Positions 33,492 through 42,449 of a stretch of 64,000 bases of DNA are shown here, piece after piece; position 1 is the stretch's first letter, and every line of letters begins with the position of its first letter. The stretch comes from Pelomonas sp051857475 (GTDB lineage: Bacteria; Pseudomonadota; Gammaproteobacteria; Burkholderiales; Burkholderiaceae_C). The position numbers and the translations under genes are program-made. Under the pieces are notes generated by a model that was not told where the DNA came from, did not search any database, and saw nothing but the letters and a program-made list of their open reading frames with translations. The stretch lies in NCBI RefSeq assembly GCF_051857475.1, contig NZ_JBPZGZ010000002.1:682001-746000 (forward strand), read 5' to 3'.

Positions 33492-34304
33492 TCAGCCGAA
33501 TTCTTTACCGAGTTCCGTGGCGCGTTTTTGCGCGGCCAGCACGGCGCGCTGGATGGCGGCGTCGACACCGTCCGCCTGCATGGACGTGATGGCCGCGTGC
33601 GTGGTGCCGCCCTTGCTCGTCACGCGCTCGCGCAGCGTTGCCGGCGACTCGTCCGAGCCCAGGCCCAGGGCGGCCGCGCCGGCACAGGTGGCCAGTGCCA
33701 GGCGCTTGCCCTGGTCGGCGGTCAGGCCCATGTCGACGGCCGCGGCCATCATGGCTTCGACGAAGAAGAAGAAATAGGCCGGGCCCGAGCCCGACAGGGC
33801 CGTCACCGCGTCGAGGTCGTCCTCGTGCTCCACCCACAGGCTCTGGCCGGTCGGCGCCAGCAGGCGCTCGATGGTGGCCCGCTCCTGCGCGGACACGGCC
33901 GACCGTGCATACAGGCCGGCGATGCCCTTGCCGATCAGCGCCGGCGTGTTGGGCATGGAGCGCACGACGCGTTCGCTGCCGGTGGCGGCGACGAGGGATT
34001 CCGAGCGGATGCCCGCCATGACCGACAGATGCAGGGCGCCACCGACCCAGGCCTTGACAGGCTCGGCTGCCGCGCCGAAGAGCTGGGGCTTGACGGCCCA
34101 CACGACGCACGAGGCGCCGGCCAGGCTGGCGTCGCCTGCCGCCAGCGCCGCGACGCCGAACTGGCCGACGAGCTTCTCGCGCTGCGGGGCATAGGGCTCG
34201 ACGACGATGAACTGGGCGGGCTTCATGCCGGCGCGCAACAGCCCGCCGATGATGGCGCTGGCCATGTTGCCGCCACCGATGAAGGCGATGGTTTCTGCAT
34301 TCAT
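33492..34304 (-). CDS. proC: Pyrroline-5-carboxylate reductase
   Basis: The 270-residue protein from ATG 34304 starts with a Rossmann strand and NAD(P) motif (IAFIGGGNMASAIIGGLL). It has the ProC signature near the C-terminus: LSGSGPAYFFFFVEAM, followed by GLTADQGKRLALATCAGAAAL and the ERVTSKGGTTHAAI stretch. It makes proline from pyrroline-5-carboxylate, the reverse direction to PutA encoded 11 kb away. ubiC follows one base after its stop. It is divergent from a lipoprotein gene, with 79 bases between the starts. Confidence 0.96.
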   Translation of the reverse strand: MNAETIAFIGGGNMASAIIGGLLRAGMKPAQFIVVEPYAPQREKLVGQFGVAALAAGDASLAGASCVVWAVKPQLFGAAAEPVKAWVGGALHLSVMAGIRSESLVAATGSERVVRSMPNTPALIGKGIAGLYARSAVSAQERATIERLLAPTGQSLWVEHEDDLDAVTALSGSGPAYFFFFVEAMMAAAVDMGLTADQGKRLALATCAGAAALGLGSDESPATLRERVTSKGGTTHAAITSMQADGVDAAIQRAVLAAQKRATELGKEFG

Positions 34305-34383
34305 GGGGCGGAAGTCTAGGGCCGCTTGTCGCGGAGCTGACGAGAAACAAAGCAGCGACGTGGGGCGGCTATCGTTGCGGCTC

Positions 34384-35394
34384 ATGAGCCTCACACGCCC
34401 CGCCCGCCGCTCGCTGCTGCTCCTGTGTGCCCTGACCCTCGCCGGCTGCGCCGGCGGCCCGCCCACGCCCAAGCCCTGGGCCGAGACGGCGACCCAGGAG
34501 CTGCATCTGTCCCTGGCCAGCTTCGAGGTGCAGGGGCGGCGCGTCAACGTCACGCGCAGCGCCGGCGCGCCGGCAGCCCAGCCTGTCATCGTCTACCTGC
34601 CCGGCCTGGGCCAGGGCAGCGATGCCGGCCAGCGCTGGGCGGCGTCCTGGGCCCTGGCCGGCTACACGGTGCTGGGCGTGCAGCCGCTGGAGGCCGACGC
34701 GGCCGCCTGGCGCTCGGAGCTGGCCCGCACCGGCGAATTCCGCGAGCTCGGCCGGCTGCACTATGGCGACGCCTTGCGCGCCGACCGCCTCGACGCGCTG
34801 CGCCGGCTGCAGCCAGCCCTGCGTGCCGCCCAGCCGGCCCTGGACTGGGGCCATGCCGCCCTGGCCGGCTATGAAACCGGCGCGCAGACCGCCCTCGACG
34901 CGCGGGCCGACGGCGGCTGGCAGGCCGTCGTCGCCATCAGCCCGCCGGCCATGCGGGCCCCGGCCGGTGGTGCGGCCACGCTGCTGATCACCAGCGAGCT
35001 CGACCAGGACCCGCTCGGCCTGCTGCAACGCCCCGGCGAGCGCCGGCAGGCCTTCGACAGCCTGGCGCCCGGCAGCGGCTGGCTGCTGAGCCTCGGCGCC
35101 GTCTCGCATGCGGCCCTGGCAGGCACGATGGCCCCCGAGGGCTGGCACGTCCAGGACCAGCACCGCGGCCAGGTCCCCCTGCCCGGTGCCGGCCGCGGAC
35201 GCGGCGCGGGGGGTGGCGAGGGCGGCGGCATGCACGGCCCGCAAGGCGGCGGCTCGCGCGGCCCGCGCAGCGGCAGCGCCACCGAAGCGGCCCAGTCCGA
35301 CGTGGGCGACGGTTTCCGGATCAGCCATGCCTTTCTCGATGCCCAGTTGCGCGGCGCGGCATTGCCCGCCAGCGGCCTGCTGATCGCCCGCTGA
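34384..35394 (+). CDS. Lipoprotein, alpha/beta-hydrolase-like, with Gly/Arg-rich region
   Basis: From ATG 34384 the protein has 336 residues. It has a lipoprotein signal (RRSLLLLCALTLAGC, lipidated Cys about residue 21). The body resembles an alpha/beta hydrolase: VIVYLPGLGQGSDAGQRW and, in the position of the nucleophile elbow, AALAGYETGAQTAL, where the classical GxSxG serine is absent. Near residues 265-298 a Gly/Arg-rich low-complexity stretch interrupts the fold. It could be an inactive hydrolase or a binding protein in the cell envelope; the function is unknown. Confidence 0.72.
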   Translation: MSLTRPARRSLLLLCALTLAGCAGGPPTPKPWAETATQELHLSLASFEVQGRRVNVTRSAGAPAAQPVIVYLPGLGQGSDAGQRWAASWALAGYTVLGVQPLEADAAAWRSELARTGEFRELGRLHYGDALRADRLDALRRLQPALRAAQPALDWGHAALAGYETGAQTALDARADGGWQAVVAISPPAMRAPAGGAATLLITSELDQDPLGLLQRPGERRQAFDSLAPGSGWLLSLGAVSHAALAGTMAPEGWHVQDQHRGQVPLPGAGRGRGAGGGEGGGMHGPQGGGSRGPRSGSATEAAQSDVGDGFRISHAFLDAQLRGAALPASGLLIAR

Positions 35395-35433
35395 CCTCCT
35401 TACACTGCGCCGCCATCGGCACGGAGGAGAGGC

Positions 35434-36435
35434 ATGGGGGCGACGGACGAACTGGATGAGCTGCTGCTGCAGGATGCGCTGCTCGAATCGCTGGAGAAAC
35501 CGGTCTGGGGGCTGTTCGGCCTGACCCTGGCCGCCGTCATCGGCCTGATGGGTCATTTCACGGCCCTCGCCGTCGTGGGCTGGATGGCAACCTGGGTCCT
35601 CGGCCCCTGGGTCATCAGCCGCGCGGCGCCGGCGCTGGACACCTCGCCCCTCGTCAAATACCCGCTGTTCCTGAGCTGCGCCGTGCCCTTCCTGAGCCTG
35701 CTGGCGCCCCTGTATGTGTGGCAGGCCTCCAAGACCCGGCGCGAAGAGCTGGCCACCGGCATCCGCCAGGCCGAGCTGCGCGAGCGGCGGCGCGGCCCTG
35801 CGCCGGCTGACGCTGCGGCCGCACCAGCGGCGCCGCGTGCCCCCATCCAGGAGGCCCTGCCCATCGTGCGTGGCGTGGCCAACGGCCTCGGAGCCGACGG
35901 CAACGAGCTGGAGATGCGTGTGACCCCGGGGCAGCTGCCGGACCACATCCCCAACGAGCCCGGCATGCTGCCGCCGGCGCGGGCCACGGGCGGCGTCTTC
36001 ATCGTCGGCTATCACGTCGATGCGGGTTCCCACTGGACCTCGGTCGGCCGCGACGAGATGCGCGCGGCGGGCATGAACCTGGACGTGCTGCACCGCCAGT
36101 CCCTGTCCAACCTGATGAAGCTCGTGAAGGGCCAACCCGGCCTGAGGCTGGTCGAGAACCCGCCCTACTACGGCCTGCTGCTGGATGGCGACCACGAGGC
36201 CTGCCTGGTGTTGCTGGACGGCCTGTGGGACCACCTGTTCGCCGACAAGACGCCCAACGGCGCCGTCGTCGCCATCCCGTCGCGCGACGTGCTGGCTTTC
36301 TGCGACGCCAACTCGGCCGAAGGCATTGCCGCGCTGCGCGAAGCCAACCGCCGCATCGGCACCGACGCCACGGGCGCCCTCACCCAGCAGCTGCTACGCC
36401 GCCGCGACGGGCGCTGGACAGTTCTTGAATCCTGA
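35434..36435 (+). CDS. Membrane protein of unknown function with DUF1444-like C-terminal part
   Basis: The 333-residue protein has a good ribosome-binding site (GGAGGAG). The N-terminal 100 residues hold two or three membrane helices (LFGLTLAAVIGLMGHFTALAVVGWMATWV; YPLFLSCAVPFLSLLAPLYVW), followed by a charged/Ala-Pro linker. The C-terminal 180 residues are soluble, with SLSNLMKLVKGQPGLRLVENPPYYGLLLDGDHEACLVLLDGLWD and AIPSRDVLAFCDAN, resembling DUF1444-type proteins. Function unknown. It lies between the two lipoprotein genes. Confidence 0.72.
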   Translation: MGATDELDELLLQDALLESLEKPVWGLFGLTLAAVIGLMGHFTALAVVGWMATWVLGPWVISRAAPALDTSPLVKYPLFLSCAVPFLSLLAPLYVWQASKTRREELATGIRQAELRERRRGPAPADAAAAPAAPRAPIQEALPIVRGVANGLGADGNELEMRVTPGQLPDHIPNEPGMLPPARATGGVFIVGYHVDAGSHWTSVGRDEMRAAGMNLDVLHRQSLSNLMKLVKGQPGLRLVENPPYYGLLLDGDHEACLVLLDGLWDHLFADKTPNGAVVAIPSRDVLAFCDANSAEGIAALREANRRIGTDATGALTQQLLRRRDGRWTVLES

Positions 36436-36490
36436 ATCCGAGGCAAGTCTCATGTTTTTGCCCTGGCCTCGATTGGATGAGACATCCGCT

Positions 36491-37342
36491 ATGCCGCTTG
36501 GTTTGAAAACCACATCGATCCGGATTTGCCTCGCCAGCGCCATGCTGGCGGGCGGACTTGCGGGCTGCGGTGCGCCCTTGCCTTTTGGTCTGGAAGCTGA
36601 GACCCAGAAAACGGCGCAGGAGCGGTACACCAAGGCCAAGACGCTGTTTGAGGAGCGGTGCAAGACGGCCGGCGTGGTGATCAAGCGGACGGTCAAGGAT
36701 GTGGAAGGCATCGAACTCATCAAGATCCGGCAGCCGATTCCTTGGGGTGGGAAGGAGTATTTCGATGCGATGTATCCCGAGGCGGCTATGGCTGGCGAGC
36801 ACCGGGGAGATGACTACATCAAGCAGTTCTTGATGAGCGAATTCGTCGAGCCGTCGCAACCAGATAGGAGAGGCGGTCTTGGCCCTCCTACGAAGGAGAA
36901 GCAGGTCACACGCCCCGGAGCCAGGAAGGGCTACGCGTTCGTTGAATACGTCGGCCCAAGTGACGGCCAGCGGTATCGATGCACGCCGGACTGGTCTCTC
37001 GACCATCCCAATTGGGTTCCTGGACAGCATCATTGCAGCCCGATTGCCAAGTCCAGTACGCGCTACGCGTTGGACTACGAAGACCTTGTGGTTCCCGAAG
37101 ACCGCTCGCTCTGGATTGCCGGCACCAAGCTCCGGGTCATCGATAAGCAAACCGGAGAAGTGGTTGCCGAACTAACTCGCTACGTCTGGGATATGGGGTT
37201 TGGTTCCGGCGCGACAGGGCGATGGCCTTGGGAATACGCGGCAGTTAGCGGGCGCTCCGAATGCATGCGATTCCCCGGCGTCAAGTCAGACATCAGCCGG
37301 AAATTCATTGACACCGTTATCCAACCAAAACAGGGAGATTGA
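36491..37342 (+). CDS. Lipoprotein of unknown function with atypical base composition
   Basis: The 283-residue protein from ATG 36491 (an ATG at 36452 adds 13 residues) has a lipoprotein signal (TSIRICLASAMLAGGLAGC). The mature part has YTKAKTLFEERCKTAGVVIKRTV, GKEYFDAMYPEAAMAGEHRGDDYI, EYVGPSDGQRYRCTPDWS and a C-terminal TGEVVAELTRYVWDMGFGSG. I recognise no family. GC in the row I counted is about 57 %, well below its neighbours, suggesting recent transfer. Confidence 0.72.
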   Translation: MPLGLKTTSIRICLASAMLAGGLAGCGAPLPFGLEAETQKTAQERYTKAKTLFEERCKTAGVVIKRTVKDVEGIELIKIRQPIPWGGKEYFDAMYPEAAMAGEHRGDDYIKQFLMSEFVEPSQPDRRGGLGPPTKEKQVTRPGARKGYAFVEYVGPSDGQRYRCTPDWSLDHPNWVPGQHHCSPIAKSSTRYALDYEDLVVPEDRSLWIAGTKLRVIDKQTGEVVAELTRYVWDMGFGSGATGRWPWEYAAVSGRSECMRFPGVKSDISRKFIDTVIQPKQGD

Positions 37343-37483
37343 ATTAAGGGGACGAACACGAATGCCACGCCTCAAGTCATTCATTCAGCCAGAGCATTTA
37401 CCGCCCGACTCGTCCAGCACTGCAATAAGTGAAGTCGCACGAGCGCCCCGCCGCACCCCCAGGAGCGTCCTAGTGACCTCCTC

Positions 37484-39358
37484 CTAATCCTCCAGCCCCA
37501 GGAAGCCGCCGCTCTGATGGGCCCAGAGCCGCGCATAGATGCCGTTCTGGGCCAGCAGCTCGGCATGCGTGCCCTGCTCGACGATGCGGCCGGCGTCCAT
37601 GACCACCAGGCGGTCCAGCGCCGCGATGGTGGACAGGCGGTGCGCGATGGCGACCACGGTCTTGCCCTCCATCAGCGAGTACAGCGACTGCTGGATGGCG
37701 GCCTCGACCTCGCTGTCCAGCGCGCTCGTCGCCTCGTCCAGCAGCAGGATGGGCGCGTCCTTCAGCATCACGCGGGCGATGGCGATGCGCTGGCGCTGCC
37801 CGCCCGACAGCTTGACGCCGCGCTCGCCGACATGGGCCTCGAAGCCGGTGCGGCCCTTGGGGTCGGACAGGGTCGCGATGAACTCGTCGGCGTGGGCCCG
37901 CACGGCGGCGCGCTGCATGTCATCGGCGGCAGCGTCGGGGCGGCCGTAGAGGATGTTGTCGGCCACCGAGCGGTGCAGCAGCGAGGTGTCCTGCGTGACC
38001 ATGCCGATGTGGCGGCGCAGCGAGTCCTGGGTCACGCCGGCGATGTCCTGGCCGTCGATGAGGATGCGGCCACCGTTCTCCGGCAGGTCGTACAGGCGCA
38101 GCAGCAGGTTCACGAGGGTGCTCTTGCCGGCGCCGCTGCGGCCCACCAGGCCGATCTTCTCGCCCGGCTTGATGGTCAGGTCCAGGCCGTCGACGACGAC
38201 CTTGCCGTTGGGGTAGTGGAAGCGCAGCTTCTCGAAATGCACCTCTCCCTTGCTGACCTCGAGTTCCCTGGCACCGGCCGCATCCAGCACCGTCTGCGGC
38301 TTGGCCAGCGTGGCCAAGCCGTCCTGCACCGTGCCCACATGCTCGAACAGCGAGGCCATCTCCCACATGATCCAGTGCGAGATGCCGTTCAGACGCATGG
38401 CCATGGCGGTGGCCGCGGCAACGGCGCCGACGCCGATGGCCGACACGCCCCACAGCCACAGCGACAGCAGGGCGGTGCTGCCCACCAGCAGGGCCGACAG
38501 CACCGTGTTGACGACCTCGAAGCCCGTCACCAGCCGCATCTGGCCATAGGCCGTGACCATGAAGTCCTGCATGGCCGACTTGGCGTAGGAGGCCTCGCGG
38601 CGGCCGTGGGCGAAGAGCTTGACGGTGGCGATGTTGGTGTACGCATCGGTGATGCGGCCGGTCATCAGGCTGCGTGCATCGGCTTGCGCCTGGCCGATCT
38701 TGCCCAGGCGCGGCACAAAGTAGCGCAGGGCGACAAGGTACAGCGCCAGCCAGGCCGCGAAAGGCGCGATCAGCCAGACGTCGAAGCTGGCGACGATGGC
38801 GACCAGGGTGCCGAAGTAGACAGCCACGTAGACCAGGATGTCGACGACGATGAGCCAGGTGTCGCGCACGGCCAGGGCCGTCTGCATGACCTTGGTGGCG
38901 ATGCGGCCGGCGAACTCGTCGCCGAAGAAGGCCAGGCTCTGGGCCAGCATGCGGCGGTGGAAGACCCAGCGCAGCCGCATCGGGAAGTTGCCGAACACGC
39001 CCTGGTATTTGGTCAGGGCCTGCACCGCGGCCAGCACGATGGACACGCCCAGCACGCCCAGCAGCATCAGCACGACGGGCTGGGGCTGGCTCCACAGCTC
39101 GGCCGGCTTCTGCGTGGCCAGCCAGTCCACCAGCCGGGCCATCAGGCTGAACAGCAGGGCCTCGGCGGCGGCGATGCCGGCCGTGAACAGCGTGACGACG
39201 AAGAGATGGCGCCGCACGCCGTCGGCGCAGCGCCACAGGAAGGCGAAGAAGCTGTTCGGCAGCGCCTCGGGGTGGGCGGTGCCGGCAGTCTCGGGCGAAT
39301 CTGGATAGGGATCGACGAGGCGCTCGAAGCGCGAGACCAAGGGCTGGAACAACGACAT
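37484..39358 (-). CDS. ABC exporter, fused membrane and ATPase domains
   Basis: The 624-residue protein (start ATG 39358) has an N-terminal region with about six membrane helices (residues 45-340) and a C-terminal ATPase: Walker A GLVGRSGAGKST, signature VKLSGGQRQRIAIARV and Walker B PILLLDEATSALD, with the switch histidine in AIAHRLST. This is the half-transporter plan of lipid and drug exporters (MsbA/LmrA type). Substrate unknown; it works as a dimer in the inner membrane. It stands alone, without a partner permease. Confidence 0.92.
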   Translation of the reverse strand: MSLFQPLVSRFERLVDPYPDSPETAGTAHPEALPNSFFAFLWRCADGVRRHLFVVTLFTAGIAAAEALLFSLMARLVDWLATQKPAELWSQPQPVVLMLLGVLGVSIVLAAVQALTKYQGVFGNFPMRLRWVFHRRMLAQSLAFFGDEFAGRIATKVMQTALAVRDTWLIVVDILVYVAVYFGTLVAIVASFDVWLIAPFAAWLALYLVALRYFVPRLGKIGQAQADARSLMTGRITDAYTNIATVKLFAHGRREASYAKSAMQDFMVTAYGQMRLVTGFEVVNTVLSALLVGSTALLSLWLWGVSAIGVGAVAAATAMAMRLNGISHWIMWEMASLFEHVGTVQDGLATLAKPQTVLDAAGARELEVSKGEVHFEKLRFHYPNGKVVVDGLDLTIKPGEKIGLVGRSGAGKSTLVNLLLRLYDLPENGGRILIDGQDIAGVTQDSLRRHIGMVTQDTSLLHRSVADNILYGRPDAAADDMQRAAVRAHADEFIATLSDPKGRTGFEAHVGERGVKLSGGQRQRIAIARVMLKDAPILLLDEATSALDSEVEAAIQQSLYSLMEGKTVVAIAHRLSTIAALDRLVVMDAGRIVEQGTHAELLAQNGIYARLWAHQSGGFLGLED

Positions 39359-39421
39359 CGGGCTAGTGTCGCCTGACAACGTTGCCAGGGCATGGCAGCA
39401 ATGCCATGCCGGAACCCGGCC

Positions 39422-39838
39422 TTACTGGCTCGCGGCGGAAGCCGGAGGCACCGGCACGACGACACCCGGCGACAGCGAGATCTCGTCCACCAGCGTGACG
39501 CCGGTGACGAAATAACGTGTCTCACCGAAGCAGGAGGTCGGCAGGCCGACCTTCTCCTCGTAGTGCAGGTTGACGCGCCGGCCCATGACCTTGTTGATGG
39601 CCTCGGCGGTGGCCTCGTCATGCACGGTGAACTGGAACTTCTCGACCGAGGCCGTGCCGGGCAGGGACACCAGGGCCTGCTCGCCTTCCCAGGTCTTGCA
39701 GACCCAGCCCTTGCGCGAGAACTTCTGCACCCAGCCGGCGCGTTCGCCGCTGGAATAGCTCCAGTGCCAGGCGAAGGCGAACCAGGCTGCGACGAGCAGC
39801 AGCAGGGCGACGAAGAACAGGGCGAGCTTCAGGCGCAT
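39422..39838 (-). CDS. Small membrane-anchored or exported protein
   Basis: The 138-residue protein has one N-terminal hydrophobic segment (LKLALFFVALLLLVAAWFAFAW, about 3-24), acting as anchor or signal. The rest has FSRKGWVCKTWEGEQALVSLPG, FQFTVHDEATAEAINKVMGRRVNLHYEEKVG, CFGETRYFVTGVTL and a Pro-rich end. Similar small proteins occur in Burkholderiales without known function (from memory). It lies just upstream, in transcription order, of the ABC exporter gene. Confidence 0.7.
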   Translation of the reverse strand: MRLKLALFFVALLLLVAAWFAFAWHWSYSSGERAGWVQKFSRKGWVCKTWEGEQALVSLPGTASVEKFQFTVHDEATAEAINKVMGRRVNLHYEEKVGLPTSCFGETRYFVTGVTLVDEISLSPGVVVPVPPASAASQ

Positions 39839-39875
39839 GGCGATGGGAGGGAGCCGGGGGCGCGGCGATTGTGCT

Positions 39876-40271
39876 TCAGGTCATGCCCATGACCATCATG
39901 GCCAGGCCGACGATGCTGACCGTCCAGACGCCCGTGCGCACGAAGGGAACGCCGATCACATAGACCGGCACATAGATGACCCGCGCCCACAGGAAGACCT
40001 GGGCGCCCAGCAGCACGCGCTCGTTGGTCGCACCCGCGGCCTGAGCGACCAGGGCCAGGGCCGCGAAGAACAGCAGGTTCTCCAGGCTGTTGGCCGCCGC
40101 GCGCTGGGCGCGGCCGGCCAGCGGCGTCGCCTCGGGCAGGTTGTCGCGGTTGCCGAAGGCCAGCATCAGCCCCTTGGGTGTCCAGGCCTTGGCCCGGATC
40201 AGGCTCGCAACGAGCACGGTGAGCCAGGTGAGCAGCGTCATGCAGACGACGAGGGACAGCAGCTTGGGCAT
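39876..40271 (-). CDS. MAPEG-family membrane protein
   Basis: The 131-residue protein from ATG 40271 is very hydrophobic with four predicted helices. The MAPEG pattern is clear: NLPEATPLAGRAQRAAANSLENLLFFAALALVA and FLWARVIYVPVYVIGVPFVRTGVW. MAPEG proteins (membrane-associated eicosanoid and glutathione metabolism) conjugate or isomerise lipophilic substrates, often with glutathione, in the membrane. The bacterial substrate is unknown. Confidence 0.87.
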   Translation of the reverse strand: MPKLLSLVVCMTLLTWLTVLVASLIRAKAWTPKGLMLAFGNRDNLPEATPLAGRAQRAAANSLENLLFFAALALVAQAAGATNERVLLGAQVFLWARVIYVPVYVIGVPFVRTGVWTVSIVGLAMMVMGMT

Positions 40272-40316
40272 CGTGATCTCCTGCGGAGTGGCGGCGTCCA
40301 ATCGACGCGCCGCGCA

Positions 40317-40595
40317 TCATCCGCCGGAGCCGCCGAAACGCGCCTGCGAGCGAACCCGCGCTTTCTCGGCCTCGATCTCGCGGTTCTTGGGCTCGGCCGT
40401 CGTCACCAGCGAAGCGATCAGCGTGCGGGCTTCATCGGCAATCGCCGCTACCGCGTGGTCGAAGGCGGCGGCATTGGCCTGCGACGGCACATTGAAGCCG
40501 CTGAGCTTGCGCACGAACTGCAGCGCCGCGTCGCGGATCTCGACCTCGGTGGCCGGGGGCTCGAAGTTGAAGAGGGTGCGGATGTTGCGGCACAT
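40317..40595 (-). CDS. DUF2277-family protein
   Basis: The 92-residue protein from ATG 40595 has the typical start MCRNIRTLFNFEPPATEVEI, then RDAALQFVRKLSGFNVPSQANAAAFDHAV and a Lys/Arg-rich end. This matches the DUF2277 family, small conserved cytoplasmic proteins of unknown function, usually 80-95 residues. A frame extending to 40643 is less likely because family members start at MCRNIR. Confidence 0.85.
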   Translation of the reverse strand: MCRNIRTLFNFEPPATEVEIRDAALQFVRKLSGFNVPSQANAAAFDHAVAAIADEARTLIASLVTTAEPKNREIEAEKARVRSQARFGGSGG

Positions 40596-40653
40596 GGCAA
40601 TGAGGTCCGGTGGAGACAATCGGAAGAGATCAGGGGCGGACAACGATTTTCAA

Positions 40654-41580
40654 ATGAATGTTCTCTACTGCAAGCGGGTGGCCACCGCCTGGCTCATCGC
40701 CCTCCTCGCGGGCTGCCAGCGTGAAGCCCCTCCGCCAGCGTCGCAACAGGCCGCTTCCGAGGTCGCCAAACCGGTGGGTGCCGTTGACGACACACCACGG
40801 GCGTTGACGGATGAAGTCATTGCCCGCACGAGCGTCGCCATTCCCGTTGGCGACTCGGGCCGGCTGATGGTGATTCCCACCGGCCAAGATGCACCGGATC
40901 AATACGTCCGGGTGTCACCCGGCCCTGTGCTGGCACCCGATGTCGAGCATCGATTGCTCGTTGCCCAGGGCGTGGGCATCACCGAAGGCGGAGAGCCATA
41001 CGACGGACATGCTTCAGGCGGCAATCTGGGCCTCTTCGAATTCACCCTGAAGCAAGGGCGGTGGCTGCTGACCAGCCAGGTACCGAGCTTCGCTAGGCGG
41101 GGCTCCTGGGGAAAGGTCGGCGATCTCCAGGCCCTCGATCTGGGTGGCGGCCGGGTCGGCGTCGCAGTCAACTCCGAGTCCTGTGGCCAGGGTTATTGCG
41201 AGAACCTGCTCGAAATCTTCGCCTTGAACGCAAAGGGAGCCGTGCCGGTGCTCTCCGAACCGGTGGTCAATGACTCCGAAGGTTGGAGCGGGCCTTGCGA
41301 CGACATGGTGAAGGAGGCGATGCAGGCACGCAGCAAGGGAGAGACCGAGCTCGACTGGCGGCTGCGCCATTGCATCGTCGTCCGCGGCGACATGACGATG
41401 CAGCGACGCTCGCCCAAGGACTGGCCCGACATCAAGATCGATTTCAGCGGTGAAGCCGTCGACATCGATGAGAAGACCTTCGAGGTGGCCCGAGCGAACA
41501 AGGCCACGGCCTTGGTGCTGCGCTACGACGGTCAACGCTACAAGCCCATCAACGGGCGCAACCCGCTTTCCAAGCAGTAG
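40654..41580 (+). CDS. Lipoprotein of unknown function
   Basis: From ATG 40654 the protein has 308 residues with a lipoprotein signal (ATAWLIALLAGC). The mature part starts with a Pro/Ala linker and is beta-rich: QGVGITEGGEPYDGHASGGNLGLFEFTLKQGRWLLTSQ, then DLQALDLGGGRVGVAVNSESCGQGYCEN and DWRLRHCIVVRGDMTM. Such a pattern resembles exported beta-rich envelope proteins. I do not recognise a family. Cysteines in SCGQGYC and HC suggest disulfides. It is divergent from the DUF2277 gene. Confidence 0.72.
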   Translation: MNVLYCKRVATAWLIALLAGCQREAPPPASQQAASEVAKPVGAVDDTPRALTDEVIARTSVAIPVGDSGRLMVIPTGQDAPDQYVRVSPGPVLAPDVEHRLLVAQGVGITEGGEPYDGHASGGNLGLFEFTLKQGRWLLTSQVPSFARRGSWGKVGDLQALDLGGGRVGVAVNSESCGQGYCENLLEIFALNAKGAVPVLSEPVVNDSEGWSGPCDDMVKEAMQARSKGETELDWRLRHCIVVRGDMTMQRRSPKDWPDIKIDFSGEAVDIDEKTFEVARANKATALVLRYDGQRYKPINGRNPLSKQ

Positions 41581-41592
41581 ACGAAGGCGGCT

Positions 41593-41790
41593 TCAGGCGC
41601 TGGCAGGGGCTTCCGGATGTCGCTCCCGCCAGGCGCGCAGCTTCTGGCGGTAGTCGTCCATCGCCAGGTCGTGCAGGTCGAAGATGCAGGGCGAGCAACC
41701 ATTGCCGCAGCAGGCCTCGAAGTCGGGCTCAGGCGGCGGCTCGGGCCTGGGGTCGACGTTGGGGACGGGAGGCGGGGTCATCGGCAGCAT
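41593..41790 (-). CDS. Small 'oxidoreductase-like' Cys-rich protein
   Basis: The 65-residue protein (ATG 41790, or 41781) has a Pro-rich N-terminus followed by EACCGNGCSPCIFDLHDLAMDDYRQKLRAWRER. The CCGxGCxxC motif and following helix match the oxidoreductase-like domain found in eukaryotic mitochondrial proteins and many Burkholderiales. It may bind a metal or take part in redox work; this is not proven. It is divergent from the GNAT gene at 41825. Confidence 0.78.
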   Translation of the reverse strand: MLPMTPPPVPNVDPRPEPPPEPDFEACCGNGCSPCIFDLHDLAMDDYRQKLRAWRERHPEAPASA

Positions 41791-41824
41791 CGCCAGCCAT
41801 TGTGCGGGTGAGCAGAATGTCCCC

Positions 41825-42373
41825 ATGCAGTTCACCGCCCTACCCGAGTCCGACCACCCCCTCGTCATGTTGCGGCCGATTGAAGCCGCCGACCTCCCGG
41901 TCTGGTTCGGCTATCTGTCCCTGCCCCTCGTGCACGAACACACGAGCTGGAAGCCCCAGGCGGCAGCAGACCTGGCCCACTACGTTGCCATCGCCCACAC
42001 GCCGGCTTCGCTGTTCCGGCTGGCCATCGCCGACCGCGCCACGGGGCAGATGGTCGGCTCCATCGGTTTTCACACCGTCTCGCCCGAGAACCGCACAGCC
42101 GAGCTGGCCTATGACTTGTCGCCTTCGGCCTGGGGCCAGGGCATTGCCAGCCGGATGGCGCGGACCCTGGTCGACTGGGCGCACGGCCATGTCGGCATGC
42201 TGCGCGTGCAGGCGACGGCGCTGAGCTCCAACGCCCGCTCCATGAAGGTGCTGGAGCGCTGCGGCTTCCACCGCGAGGGCCTGCTGCACAGCTACCGCCT
42301 GGTCAGGGGCCGGCCGGGCGACTTCTGGATGTTTGCCCATGTCGTGCCGCCCGGCACGGTTGTGGAGGGCTGA
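41825..42373 (+). CDS. GNAT-family acetyltransferase, RimJ/RimL-like
   Basis: The 182-residue protein (ATG 41825) has the RimJ/RimL layout: MLRPIEAADLPVWFGYLS at the start, SIGFHTVSPENRTAELAYDLSPSAWGQGIASRMARTL with the acetyl-CoA motif, and LSSNARSMKVLERCGFHREGLLHSYRLVRGRPGDFWMFAH at the end. It probably acetylates a protein N-terminus or a small amine. The substrate is unknown. Confidence 0.88.
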   Translation: MQFTALPESDHPLVMLRPIEAADLPVWFGYLSLPLVHEHTSWKPQAAADLAHYVAIAHTPASLFRLAIADRATGQMVGSIGFHTVSPENRTAELAYDLSPSAWGQGIASRMARTLVDWAHGHVGMLRVQATALSSNARSMKVLERCGFHREGLLHSYRLVRGRPGDFWMFAHVVPPGTVVEG

Positions 42374-42449
42374 CCTGCTGCACTTATGTTTTCCTGATGC
42401 CCGCGATCTGAGGATCACGCCACACCCGCTTCAACCACAGGAGTCAAGC

